Of a stretch of DNA of 64,000 nt, positions 1-8,664 are shown one piece after another. The position numbers and the translations under genes are program-made. The notes below the pieces were generated by a model. The model was not told the origin of the DNA and ran no database searches. It saw only the letters and a list, made by a program, of their open reading frames with translations. The stretch is from G965202915 sp965202915 (lineage in GTDB: Bacteria; Pseudomonadota; Gammaproteobacteria; Eutrophobiales; Eutrophobiaceae). How positions within the stretch are numbered: the first letter of the stretch is position 1; the number at the start of each line of letters is the position of its first letter. The stretch spans positions 434,001-498,000 of the forward strand of contig OZ241847.1 of NCBI GenBank assembly GCA_965202915.1. Direction: 5' to 3'.

Positions 1-2301
1 ATCCGAGACGGCACGTTATTCAAGGATATATATTATCCCGAATATCTTGATTATCTGCGCCAATCATCATTGCTGTTTCTGGATGCCGATGAACTCCATG
101 ATCTATCCGATCAACTTGCGAAGATACAACCTTTTCTTGGGGCGTTGGTGGAGAATCCCTCTATTCAAGGCCTATTCCAAATGCTGTCCGGAATGTTGGA
201 CGCCATTGAAGAAGGTAGAGAGATCGATCTTGCTCCGTTGGTTGATGAGATGAATCTGGGGCTTGAATCATTATCCGGGACCGGCCTCCGCCCCATGTCC
301 TGGCACAAACTTATGAGTGGCAAAAACAACAGTCAGAATGTTTATCGTGAATTTATTATATTGCGACCGCATCTCGATTATTCCAAATTGTTTCCAGCGC
401 GTGATGCTATTGAATTTATCCGGCTAACCATGGATGCATTAGACCTGGATAGAGTATATGGCGTTAACGTTGGTATTAGTGGCAACGTGGCATTGTCTCA
501 CGAGGAGCTTGAAAGTGTATCCAAGGCAAATTGGGTTGCAATAAGCCTTGCCCTTGTTATCGTTACAATCTTGTTAATATTTGGACTGGGTTCATTAGGG
601 GTAGTCTTTGCCTGCATGACAACTCTTATTTGCGGCCTTATTTTCACAACGGCATTTGCCGCCGCGACCGTAGGCGAGCTCAATTTAATTTCCGTCGCAT
701 TTGCCGTGCTCTATATTGGTCTTGGAATTGATTTTGCCATTCATTATTGCGTGCGCTTTAGAGAATATTTTATTATCCATCAAGACACAACCGGCGCATT
801 AATACATTCCACCAGAGCAATATTTCGCTCACTCTTGCTCTGCTCGTTAACAACCGCAATCGGTTTTTTTGCTTTTATTCCGACTAATTACACCGGCGTG
901 GCGGAACTGGGATGGATTGCCGGGAACGGCATGTTTATCAGTTTTATACTTACCTTTACTTTGTTGCCGGTATTATTGTCATATACAAAATTCAAATGCA
1001 ATACACAACATACGCACACCGAGAATTTGCCAAAATTACCATTATTATCGGATCACAATGCAAAAATTGTTGTTGGAGTAACAGGCATACTGGCGGGTAT
1101 TGTTTTATTGCAACTGTCCTCCATTGAATTTGACACAAATACGCTCAACTTGCAGGACCAGTCCAATGAATCGGTGGAGACCTATAAATCTTTACTGGAT
1201 GACGGTGCCGCCTCCCCATGGGCCGGCTTGCTTTTAGTAAAAGGTAAATCCCAAGCCAAAATTCAGGTTGATAAATATGAAGAGTTGGATGCGGTCAATA
1301 AGGTGGTTTGGCTGGATAAATTTATACCCGCAGATCAGGAAGAAAAACTTGCGATAATTGAAGAAATCAATCTGCTAATGGGGGGAGGGCTTTTATCTGA
1401 GGGTGGCAATACCATTAGCGACGTCGATAAATGGAACGCATTGAAAAATTTTCATGCCAGACTCGAAAATATGACTATCGATGACGAAAGATTACACCAA
1501 TTATATGCAAATATTGATGGCATCATAAATGAATCCAAAAATGACGGCGTTATATTGACAAGAGTAGAAAAAATTCTATTGCAATCATTTCCGGGTCGAA
1601 TCGAACTGTTACGAGATGCGCTGGAAGCCGAATATGTAACGCCGGACGTACCGCCTGACTCACTCAAGGCGCGTTGGGTAAATAATCATTATTATAAAAT
1701 CGACCTATATCCGAAACATGATATTAGTGACGATAGTACACTGGAACAATTTGTATATGAAATAAGGCAGTTGAATCCAAACGTGATTGGCGCACCAATT
1801 ATAAATTTTGAAGCCGGAATAGCGGTCAGTAATGCCTTTCAACACGCGTTTTTATACGCTTTTGCAGGCATTGTTTTATTACTTTTTATTGTAAAAAAAT
1901 CATTGCGCGATACCCTAATAATCACTATCAGCTTGTTGATCGGGGCATTATTGACAGCCGGCTTGATGCTGGTTTTTAATATTTCGATGAATTTTGCCAA
2001 TATCATTGCTCTGCCACTATTATTAGGCATAGGTGTCGACAGTGGCATCCACATACTGGAGCGTTATCGTGCTGCATCAAATGCCAGCGTGAACATCCTA
2101 TACACAAGCACTTCTCGCGCGGTGATCATCAGCGCATTAACCACCATATGTAGCATTGGTAATCTTGCACTTTCTTCACATTATGGCATGGCCAGCATGG
2201 GGTTGTTGCTGGTAACAGGTATTGTATCGATGGTATTCAGTATGCTGATATTTATGCCAGCACTGCTGCTTGTAATGGATTCCATGTTTGCATCGGAATG
2301 A
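1..2301 (+). CDS. HpnN-like RND/MMPL family transporter, 5' end missing
   Basis: The reading frame is open from base 1, so the true start lies before the window and only the last 766 codons are present. The product is an inner-membrane RND/MMPL-type transporter. Two blocks of about five to six hydrophobic helices (roughly residues 175-330 and 610-760 of the visible part) flank a large periplasmic loop, as in the family. The C-terminal block carries a LLGIGVDSGIHILERYR stretch and an STSRAVIISALTTI stretch that resemble HpnN, the RND-like protein linked to hopanoid transport to the outer membrane. The first block has the matching GLGIDFAIHYCVRFR motif. No other hopanoid gene is in the window, so the substrate is inferred from family resemblance only. 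It ends with TGA directly before a region of decayed insertion sequences. Confidence 0.75.
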   Translation: MRDGTLFKDIYYPEYLDYLRQSSLLFLDADELHDLSDQLAKIQPFLGALVENPSIQGLFQMLSGMLDAIEEGREIDLAPLVDEMNLGLESLSGTGLRPMSWHKLMSGKNNSQNVYREFIILRPHLDYSKLFPARDAIEFIRLTMDALDLDRVYGVNVGISGNVALSHEELESVSKANWVAISLALVIVTILLIFGLGSLGVVFACMTTLICGLIFTTAFAAATVGELNLISVAFAVLYIGLGIDFAIHYCVRFREYFIIHQDTTGALIHSTRAIFRSLLLCSLTTAIGFFAFIPTNYTGVAELGWIAGNGMFISFILTFTLLPVLLSYTKFKCNTQHTHTENLPKLPLLSDHNAKIVVGVTGILAGIVLLQLSSIEFDTNTLNLQDQSNESVETYKSLLDDGAASPWAGLLLVKGKSQAKIQVDKYEELDAVNKVVWLDKFIPADQEEKLAIIEEINLLMGGGLLSEGGNTISDVDKWNALKNFHARLENMTIDDERLHQLYANIDGIINESKNDGVILTRVEKILLQSFPGRIELLRDALEAEYVTPDVPPDSLKARWVNNHYYKIDLYPKHDISDDSTLEQFVYEIRQLNPNVIGAPIINFEAGIAVSNAFQHAFLYAFAGIVLLLFIVKKSLRDTLIITISLLIGALLTAGLMLVFNISMNFANIIALPLLLGIGVDSGIHILERYRAASNASVNILYTSTSRAVIISALTTICSIGNLALSSHYGMASMGLLLVTGIVSMVFSMLIFMPALLLVMDSMFASE

Positions 2302-2324
2302 TAATTTAATCAATATTGGGATGG

Positions 2325-2343
2325 CCGGTATTTCCAATACCGG
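2325..2343. other. Short perfect hairpin downstream of the RND gene
   Basis: CCGGTATT and AATACCGG form an 8-bp stem around a 3-base loop, 24 bases after the stop of the transporter gene. There is no clear T-run after it, so it could be a weak terminator or an mRNA 3' end stabiliser. The remainder of 2302-2537 shows no gene I can support. Confidence 0.4.
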
Positions 2344-2537
2344 ACTATCTAATGCTTGGTATTGATGTAAACCAAATTGCCATAACAGGCATCGGCGATA
2401 TCGCGAATAATCAGAGGGGCGTTGTACTGGTCATTGGCATGTACAAATACTCACAAGCTCACTGCTAACCCGGAAAATTCACGAAAGGGGTAGAAAAAAG
2501 GCGGAAATATCTTAAAAATAAGGATATTGAAACCTCA

Positions 2538-3815
2538 ATGACAGGATAATCCGCCGTCACAAATTGCTACCAGACTTCGTGCCAATTTCCACCCGTTAAA
2601 CGTCGTAAAGTTGAAGCTGAGTTCAAGGGTGGAGACATCACCAATAATGGAGGGATTCCCTTGCGGGCTCAGGTCGATCAGCAGATGGGTCTATTCCGGG
2701 CCGTCGCCAAGGCGATGGCCGATAGCCGTCGTCAAGCCAGCTGCGCTCACGCCTTACAGACACTTCTCAAGCAACGCCTCTACGCCCTCGCCCCGGGCTA
2801 AGAAGATCTAAATGATCACCAGGAATTACGCCACGATTTGGCATTACAAACTGCGACCGGTCGGGTGGAGGCCCTGGCCAGCCCATCGACTCTATGCCGC
2901 TTCGAGCAACGCTCCGATCGGGAGACTGCCGTGGCCATTCACCAGGTAGTGTTTGATCAATTCGTCGCCGCGCCCCCGCGCCCACCCAAACGGCTGATCC
3001 TGGACTTTGATGCCACCGACACGCCGTTGCATGGAGATCAGGAAGGCAAGTTCTTCCACGGCTACTATGACCACTAAGGCTACCTGCCGCAGTACGTGTT
3101 TTGCGGTCGCCACCTGCTGTTCAGCTCTTTGTGCCCGAACCCTATCGACGCCGCTAGACACGGCTGGGCGATTCTCTCCCTCCTGGTAAAGGCCTTGCGC
3201 CGGCAATGGCCCAAGGGAGAGAGCATCTTCCGGGGTGACAGGGGCTTCTGCCGCTGGAAGCGGCTGCGTTGGTGCGACCGTCACGATGTGCGCTATATCG
3301 TGGGGCGGGCCAAAAATCAGTGCCTGCAGCGTGCGTCAGCCGAACTGATGTCTCTGGCCGAAGAGCAGCACGAGGCCACCGGCAAGAAACAGCGCTTGTT
3401 TACATCGATCCAGTAGGGTGCCCGCAGCTGGGAGCGCGCCCGCCGGGTCATCGTCAAAGCGGAGCACAACGCTCACGGCGCCAATCCCCGTCTTGTGGTG
3501 ACCCATTTGCCCCAGACGGACCCGTATCTGTACGACAAGCTCTATTGTGCCCGGGGCGATATGGAAAACCGGATCAAGGAGCAGTAGCGGGCTCTGTTCG
3601 CCGACCGCACTGCCTGCCCCCGCGGGTGGCCGAACCTGTTCCGGCCATTGCTGTCGGGTCTGGCTTACACCTTGTGTGAGGGGTGGCGTTCCCGGGCCCT
3701 GGAAAACACCTCATTGGCCAAGGCCAGCCCGAACCGCATCCGCCTCTTGCTGAGCGGCGCTTGCCCGCATCAGGAACTGTTCCGTACCGTTGCCTTCCGC
3801 CTGAACTCCTCATGA
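2538..3815 (+). pseudogene. IS1380-family transposase with five in-frame stops
   Basis: From the ATG at 2538 to the TGA at 3813 the frame is continuous over 426 codons, close to the usual IS1380 transposase length. It is interrupted by TAA at 2547, 2799 and 3075 and TAG at 3414 and 3585. No frameshift is needed to align the protein with the family. Recognisable blocks are KRRKVEAEFKGGDI near the N-terminus, EDLNDHQELRHD, LDFDATDTPLHGDQEGKFFHG (first catalytic Asp), FRGDRGFCRWKRLRW (second Asp) and ENRIKEQ (Glu), so the DDE triad is still visible. With five stops it cannot give an active enzyme without suppression. The element's inverted repeats could not be found with confidence; the left end is probably near 2470 and the right end between 3830 and 4000. 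Confidence 0.85.
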
Positions 3816-4022
3816 GTCCTGTAGAGTGCTGCCCCGGAATGTTGAAAAACAATGGGGGTAGGGAGAGGTGACTCTGCAACAAGGCAAATGGCTACAAATC
3901 GCTCAAATAATGATCAGCGAATCCTGTGATGCCTCCAAATAATGCTACCGGCTTAAAAATGGGCTTCACATCACGCGTTCATGCAATATTGGGGCTAAAC
4001 ACCAGATTCAGTTATAACTCAT

Positions 4023-4249
4023 TGAACGGCCTGCCGAAGTCGCTTCAATCTAGGGCAGGCAGGCCCTGCATTAGATCTGGTAGGCGAATACCCGCGAGGA
4101 GGCCGAGAAGGTATTTGATCTGTTCCTGCTGACTTATGAACCCAAGTACCCGAAAGCCGTGCGATGTCTGCAGAAGGATCGGGACGATTCGGCATCGCAC
4201 CAAGCGCACGAAGAGTTTTTTGACGCACAATGGGAAGCTACACATGATT
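4023..4249 (+). pseudogene. IS256-family transposase remnant, upstream part
   Basis: The plus strand encodes a degraded piece of a Mutator/IS256 transposase. From 4023 it reads LPKSLQ, then a segment ALH-stop-IW-stop-A, then NTREEAEKVFDLFLLTYEPK and YPKAVRCLQKDRD, a typical IS256 block. Two TAG codons interrupt it. After KDRD, about 30 codons of the family are missing and the frame shifts. It resumes as IRHRTKRTKSFLTHNGKLHM up to 4249, where an IS3-family element begins. The sequence resumes on the far side of that element at 5506 with FKLGMCAQKNWRR. The pieces before 4023 are not recognisable. Assignment rests on the order and content of these blocks. Confidence 0.75.
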
Positions 4250-4279
4250 TGATCCTATCCACCAACAGTGGACACACAG

Positions 4280-5240
4280 TTAAGCGAGTTGTTGTGCCTC
4301 AAACGCTTGCGGGCAGATAAAGCCGTTGGCACTGTGTCGGCGGGTTCGATTGGAGTCCACTGCGATGTACTCGAACACCGTTTGTCGCATCTCTTCCCGG
4401 GTGTCGAATCGCTCACCGTGTATAACCTCTACCTTGAGCGTGTGGAAAAAACTCTCGGCACAGGCATTGTCGTAACAGTTGCCCTTCGCGCTCATGCTGC
4501 AAAGCAACTCGTGCTTGCTGAGCCCCTGCTGGTAAACGCCGGAACAGTATTGACGGCCGCAGTCCGAGTGCACAATGACCCCGACGGGCATTCGACGCCG
4601 CCATAAAGCCATCTGTAGCGCGTCACAGACCCACTGTGTAGTCATGCGCTCCGACATGGCCCAGCCCACCACCCGACGCGAGTACAGGTCGATAACGACC
4701 GCCCGGTACAGCCCGCCCTCCTCAGTCCGGAGATACGTGATGTCACCCACATACTTCTGCTTAGGCCTACTGGCCGCAAAGTCCTGCTACAATAGCTTGG
4801 GTGCCACCGGCAGATTGTGCCTGACGTTCGGGGTCGCCTTGAATTTCACCGCCGCCTGAGCGCTCAGCCCCTGCCGTCGCATGCTTTCAGCTATGGTTTT
4901 GCGGTTATGCGGGGGGCCGTCGTCTGCCAGAGCCCGCACCCACCTCGGTGACCCGTAGCGGCCTTTGCGGGCATCAAAGGCCTTGCTAACGGCTTCATCG
5001 AACTGTTTCCAGCGCTACTGACTAGGCGATGGATGACCCTGTCGCCGGCACCAGGCATAAAATTCACTCCGGGAAACCTGCAGTGCCCGGCTCATCGCCG
5101 AAACCCCCAAAGTGCCCTGATGTTCGCCCATAAACACCTCCTTCACCTCAGGCTCTTCGCGAACTATGTGGCCGCCTTTTTTACGATGGCAAGCTCCTCG
5201 GCATTCTTTGCCAACTGGCCATTCAGGCGAGCGATCTCGG
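4280..5240 (-). pseudogene. IS3-family orfB (integrase-type transposase) with two amber codons
   Basis: The frame runs without indel to the TAA at 4280 but has TAG codons at 5015-5017 (after GHPSPSQ) and 4787-4789 (after APKLL). The start is placed only roughly because OrfB is normally made by frameshifting from orfA. The N-terminal part has the HTH_21-like EFYAWCRRQGHPSPS and RWKQFDEAVSKAF segments. The rve core is intact from about 4760 down: VGDITYLRTEEGGLYRAVVI (first Asp), VIVHSDCGRQYCS (second Asp), and SAKGNCYDNACAESFFHTLK (Glu). The catalytic core is conserved, yet a full-length OrfAB could be made only if four amber codons were read through. Confidence 0.82.
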
Positions 5241-5442
5241 CCGCCTGGCTTTGCTCCAGAGCACTCTGCTCCCGCTTCGCCCTGGCCTTTGATCGCCAAC
5301 CATAGCGTTGCGAGTTAAGGCATCCAAGCTCCCTGACTGCCTTGGGAATACCGATCTGCTCTGCCAAAGTCTATGCTTCCTCCCGGAATGCCTGTGAGTG
5401 CCGCCGCTGGCTGGTTTTCTTCGTGCCTGTCTCTTTTGTCAT
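5143..5442 (-). pseudogene. IS3-family orfA with two amber codons
   Basis: The ATG at 5442 opens a 99-codon frame with the normal orfA features: SQRRHSQAFREEA at the N-terminus, AEQIGIPKAVRELG with a helix-turn-helix character, and a leucine-zipper-like tail that includes AEIARLNGQLAKNAEELAIVKKAAT. TAG codons interrupt it at 5371-5373 and at 5164-5166. The second stands where the family has Tyr in the A(T)YFAKSLK ending. The natural TGA stop is at 5143. OrfA normally binds the element's ends and feeds OrfB by programmed frameshifting. Confidence 0.8.
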
Positions 5443-5505
5443 GGTTCTCCTCCGTAGCGTAGTTTACTCGCTTAGTAGGGTCTCCATCATTAGTGGGTAG
5501 GATCA

Positions 5506-5640
5506 ATGTTTAAACTGGGGATGTGTGCGCAGAAAAACTGGCGCCGCCAGCGGGGTTTCAACTCCCTTGCCAGAGTCGTCAGGGGAGTGCAATTCAAAGA
5601 TGGAATCGAGGTAACCGAATCAAGCCAGGTCGCCGCCTAA
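5506..5640 (+). pseudogene. IS256-family transposase remnant, C-terminal part
   Basis: Directly after the IS3 right end the plus strand reads FKLGMCAQKNWRRQRGFNSL and then ARVVRGVQFKDGIEVTESSQVAA, ending at TAA 5638-5640. This is the standard C-terminus of IS256 transposases. It joins in frame to the HNGKLHM end of the upstream piece at 4249. The terminal inverted repeat of this IS256 element downstream of the stop was not recognised. Confidence 0.75.
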
Positions 5641-5674
5641 CTCAGATGCTTAAACACCTCTTTTGACAATAAAT

Positions 5675-5840
5675 CTATTGGGGCTAGACTAGCAGATGTC
5701 TTTGTTTCCCCATCGTCAATGTTTCGGTCAGGTTCGCTTATCAGGAAGTTGATTTTATTCCGGCTACTTGTCAATGACATGTAATGCTTTATCAGTGGAG
5801 CGGTTGTCGACCAATATCAGCTCTATTTCATGCTCGCGTT
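5675..5840 (-). pseudogene. Family-2 glycosyltransferase scrap
   Basis: On the minus strand 5838-5764 reads REHEIELILVDNRSTDKALH and then VIDK followed by TAG. A neighbouring frame (about 5757-5680) reads KINFLISEPDRNIDDG. These match the first beta strands of GT-A glycosyltransferases (I-VD-x-STD, followed by ISEPDRGIYDAMNKG in intact members) with a frameshift and losses. It lies between transposon debris and the intact glycosyltransferase cluster, so it is probably a former cluster gene destroyed at the insertion boundary. The stretch 5841-6014 shows no further feature. Confidence 0.55.
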
Positions 5841-6014
5841 ATTGTGAAGTTATGGTGTCGGTATTTGGGCAATCCGGGTGTCATTTAACAACGGGGTCCG
5901 CGCAGGGATCTTCATTAAAATGGGTATGAAGGGCAAAGGTTGAAACAGCAATTTGTGTGCAGATATGCATACGAAATACCCAATGCCCTGGCTGGGAGAA
6001 TCGATGCTGTTCCA

Positions 6015-7160
6015 TCAAGCAATCTTGGCAATGTCGGAGTAGATATCGCAGAGTTGTGGTATTACCACGCCGTACTCGTATTCGCGCAGTGCTTTGCGTC
6101 GGTTATATTGCCCCATCTGCGATCGCAACAAGGGGTCTTTACACAGTCGGGTTAGTGCCTCGACATAGCCAACAATATCATCAGGGTCGATGAGGTAACC
6201 ACCGTTCGGAACATCAATTATCTCCGGTATGGCACCTACTGGGGATGCAATGACAGGAAGGCCGACAGCCATTGCCTCCAAGACACTATTAGGAAATCCC
6301 TCATTCTTGGAAGGGAATAAGAAAATATTTTTTTCTTCAAGTAATTTGGGTATCTCCTGTTCGGATACCGGCCCTATTACTTGCACCCGGTTTGTTATAT
6401 TACTCTCCTGAATGTGTCGGGAGAGTTTTGCCTTTGCCTCTGTACTAGCATCCCCGACTAACTGAAACTGTACATTCGGCAACTGTTTTGCTATATCGAT
6501 AATGTTAAATACTCCTTTTGCTTCTATCAATGCCCCTGTAAAAATAACCTTTATAACTTCCCGGTTCTCCTGTTGCAGTGTGGTTTCTGGAACGCTTCGA
6601 AAATTTATGAAGTTGGGTAGAATCCGGGTTTTATACCGCAAATCTCCAAGTTTTAGCACATTGCTGAGACTTGGTTTAGTTATCGGTACAATGATTGCCG
6701 CACCGTTGAATATGATACGATAGGTCGATCGATAATATAGTGCGAGAAGGCTATTACTATTGAGCATCATGAATCTCCCGTGTAGATGCACGATATACGG
6801 GGTATCGTGCCACCGTGCCAGTAGTGCTGAACAAAAGTTCCGGGGTATGCTAAAGAGACTAATTGAGTAGTTAAAATGTACTACCAAGAATTGTTTGGAA
6901 CGCAGTGCCCGGTAAATTTCCCATAAGATTTTTAGACTATGCCTTATTTCCGCCAGGGTCAGTCTTATGGGCACGGACGGATGGCGCCGTATCGTGCGAG
7001 TGTTAATAAGTGTAAACTCGAATGGCGTCGGTAGTCCCCGCTCTTTTACTATCTGCGTCCAGGTAGATATGCCGCCAAATGGCGGAGGTAGGGGCGAAAC
7101 TAGTAGTACCCGGATCACGGCGTCACTTGACTTTGTACGGGTATGGTTTGCTTCAGGCAT
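6015..7160 (-). CDS. GT4-family glycosyltransferase
   Basis: This 381-residue protein is a GT-B fold glycosyltransferase of family 4. The N-terminal domain begins VIRVLLVSPLPPPFGGISTW, a standard first strand and glycine loop. The C-terminal domain carries VKVIFTGALIEAKGVFNIID, the nucleotide-binding strand, and the acid motif KNEGFPNSVLEAMAVGLPVI with the E-x7-E pattern around 285-295. Such enzymes add sugars from nucleotide donors to lipid-linked glycans at the inner face of the cytoplasmic membrane. It overlaps the end of the upstream O-antigen ligase-like gene by 8 bases, indicating translational coupling, and is the last gene of the cluster. The sugar and acceptor cannot be told from the sequence. 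Confidence 0.85.
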   Translation of the reverse strand: MPEANHTRTKSSDAVIRVLLVSPLPPPFGGISTWTQIVKERGLPTPFEFTLINTRTIRRHPSVPIRLTLAEIRHSLKILWEIYRALRSKQFLVVHFNYSISLFSIPRNFCSALLARWHDTPYIVHLHGRFMMLNSNSLLALYYRSTYRIIFNGAAIIVPITKPSLSNVLKLGDLRYKTRILPNFINFRSVPETTLQQENREVIKVIFTGALIEAKGVFNIIDIAKQLPNVQFQLVGDASTEAKAKLSRHIQESNITNRVQVIGPVSEQEIPKLLEEKNIFLFPSKNEGFPNSVLEAMAVGLPVIASPVGAIPEIIDVPNGGYLIDPDDIVGYVEALTRLCKDPLLRSQMGQYNRRKALREYEYGVVIPQLCDIYSDIAKIA

Positions 7161-8664
7161 GTTTCGCGGAAGATGGAGGAGTTTGATGGCTATCTGTACA
7201 TGAGGATGCCAGGATTCGCTCAGTACTGAGCACTAGTCCAACCCAGATGAAATAGAACCAATCCCCGAAAAAAGGCGCGGCATTATGGAAAAGGCTGTTT
7301 ATCAGGTAGGCCGTAAGCCCTCCCACAAGGGCAAAAAATAGAACAAATGTTTCAGTATTATCATTAGTCTGTCTGTTGATTAGTCGATAGGAATAATACA
7401 GCGATCGTAGCACGAAAAAATGGAATAACACGAGTAAAATCAATCCCGGATACCCATAGTAGACGAGGATTCCAAAAAACTGGTTATGCGGTGTATTGCT
7501 CTGAATATTTTTAACTAGCTGGGTATTAGGTTTACTATCTGGTGAAGCATTTTTCGCAACAGGTTTGGTAAGGGGGGAAGAATTTTTTGGGTCTATATTC
7601 GAGTCTATATGTTTGGGTGAAGCATTTTTCGCAACAGGTTTGGTAAGGGGGGAAGAATTTTTTGGGTCTATATTTGGGTCTATATGTTTAATGGATGGGG
7701 AATACTTCTGACCTGTTCCACGTGGATTATCCAGACTATATCGAATTGCTGTAGTGATATAAGGAATCCGGGTTTGAGCCGAGAAGTCATTGAACTTAAC
7801 AATACGCCCAACCTGAGGTGCAATACCCGCTATATGTAAGCCAGCCGATATAAGTAGCCCAGCAATAATTAGAATAGCTGCAAGCAACAGAGTTTGCCGA
7901 TTTGGCAGCCATTTCAATGCAGCGATGGAAATGATGATTAGTGCAAGTATCACTCCCAGCACCATTGAACGAGTCGAATTTATTATCATTGTAATTGTTA
8001 GAATTAACAGTATTGCACCTAGTACTGAATGGTAAATTTTGCCCCGAGACGGATGGCGCAGGAACAGCGCAAAAACAAAAGGAATCGCAATGGCGAGCGA
8101 ATAACTAAACACGATTGGTGTACCATCCAGCCCAGCAATTCTGCCTCGCTGAGCGCTGGCCAAGTCGTCGTCCAACACGGTGGCAACGGTAGTCCATATA
8201 TCCCAAAAAGGGTCGCCTATAAAGAATGTGGCAAGGCCAAATAGCGAAGATACGAAAACTGCTAGGACATCTGCACTAAGCATCCACCTGATCCAGTGCA
8301 TTTTGTCCACCAATAGATAGACAGCGATCATCATACAGATACCCAATGCTATTCGTATTACGAGTCGTGGCAGGGTAAAGAAAGATATTTGGCCAGTATT
8401 CAGCCCTGTGATAACTATCCAGGTGAGTAAAAGCAGTGATATGGTAACCATCGGAATAAAGTTATTGCAGAAAACCAGGCGTTGCTGCGTCATAATTATC
8501 AGGCCATGGGCTATTGCCATGAAGATGCTCAGGCTGGCAAGATTTACATTCGGTCCTCCCAAGGGGAGGGGGGTGCTGGCGAACCATAGATACGCAAAAA
8601 TAGTCAACAGTAACAGGATGAGCCCGAACCGCTGAATCTGGTTATCAATGGCGGTTAATTGCAA
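7153..8664 (-). CDS. O-antigen ligase/polymerase-like membrane protein with internal repeat
   Basis: The 503-residue protein has about ten to twelve hydrophobic helices and a large loop, as in the Wzy/WaaL (O-antigen ligase) superfamily. The family-typical INSTRSMVLGVILALIIISI helix is at about residues 227-246. Such proteins polymerise or transfer lipid-linked glycans on the periplasmic side. The start is TTG at 8664, preceded by a GAGG motif at a normal distance, and the gene overlaps the end of the preceding glycosyltransferase gene by 10 bases. The loop at about residues 325-375 contains two copies of a 25-residue unit (KHID-NIDPKNSSPLTKPVAK plus NASP) encoded by a 75-bp direct repeat. 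That loop is where catalytic Arg/His residues usually lie in the family, so the insert is unusual. Confidence 0.8.
   Translation of the reverse strand: MQLTAIDNQIQRFGLILLLLTIFAYLWFASTPLPLGGPNVNLASLSIFMAIAHGLIIMTQQRLVFCNNFIPMVTISLLLLTWIVITGLNTGQISFFTLPRLVIRIALGICMMIAVYLLVDKMHWIRWMLSADVLAVFVSSLFGLATFFIGDPFWDIWTTVATVLDDDLASAQRGRIAGLDGTPIVFSYSLAIAIPFVFALFLRHPSRGKIYHSVLGAILLILTITMIINSTRSMVLGVILALIIISIAALKWLPNRQTLLLAAILIIAGLLISAGLHIAGIAPQVGRIVKFNDFSAQTRIPYITTAIRYSLDNPRGTGQKYSPSIKHIDPNIDPKNSSPLTKPVAKNASPKHIDSNIDPKNSSPLTKPVAKNASPDSKPNTQLVKNIQSNTPHNQFFGILVYYGYPGLILLVLFHFFVLRSLYYSYRLINRQTNDNTETFVLFFALVGGLTAYLINSLFHNAAPFFGDWFYFIWVGLVLSTERILASSCTDSHQTPPSSAKHA
7541..7690 (-). repeat. 75-bp tandem repeat, two copies, inside the Wzy-like gene
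   Basis: Two nearly identical units with a 75-bp period begin at 7541 and 7616. They differ by only a few bases (for example CGAG versus TGGG before TCTATATG). The period is a multiple of three, so copy number changes would keep the reading frame and alter loop length only. Confidence 0.9.

Larger units (their letters stand above)
4250..5505 (-). mobile_element. IS3-family insertion sequence inserted in an IS256 transposase
   Basis: This 1,256-bp element has imperfect terminal inverted repeats: TGATCCTATCCACCAACAGT at the left end, and the right end read on the minus strand begins TGATCCTACCCACTAATGAT. It contains orfA and orfB on the minus strand in the usual IS3 arrangement. The left flank ends ATT and the right flank begins ATG. 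This fits a 3-bp target duplication with one later change, since joining the flanks restores the IS256 reading frame. A second, 5'-truncated copy of the same element lies at 58587-58963 in the opposite orientation and is closely similar. Confidence 0.85.

Noticed and set aside
2349..2452. A minus-strand C-terminal-like piece VFVHANDQYNAPLIIRDIAD followed by a short tail and TAG
   Set aside because: Only 33 codons directly after a stop; open frames of this length are common by chance and no family was recognised.
3880..4000. A minus-strand piece KPIFKPVALFGGITGFADHY
   Set aside because: About 25 codons, bounded by stops, with no family match that I trust.
2538..5442. Recoding of TAG/TAA as an amino acid
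   Set aside because: grpE, lysC, rnr and others end with TAG at the expected place, and the residues replaced in the transposases are not one amino acid.
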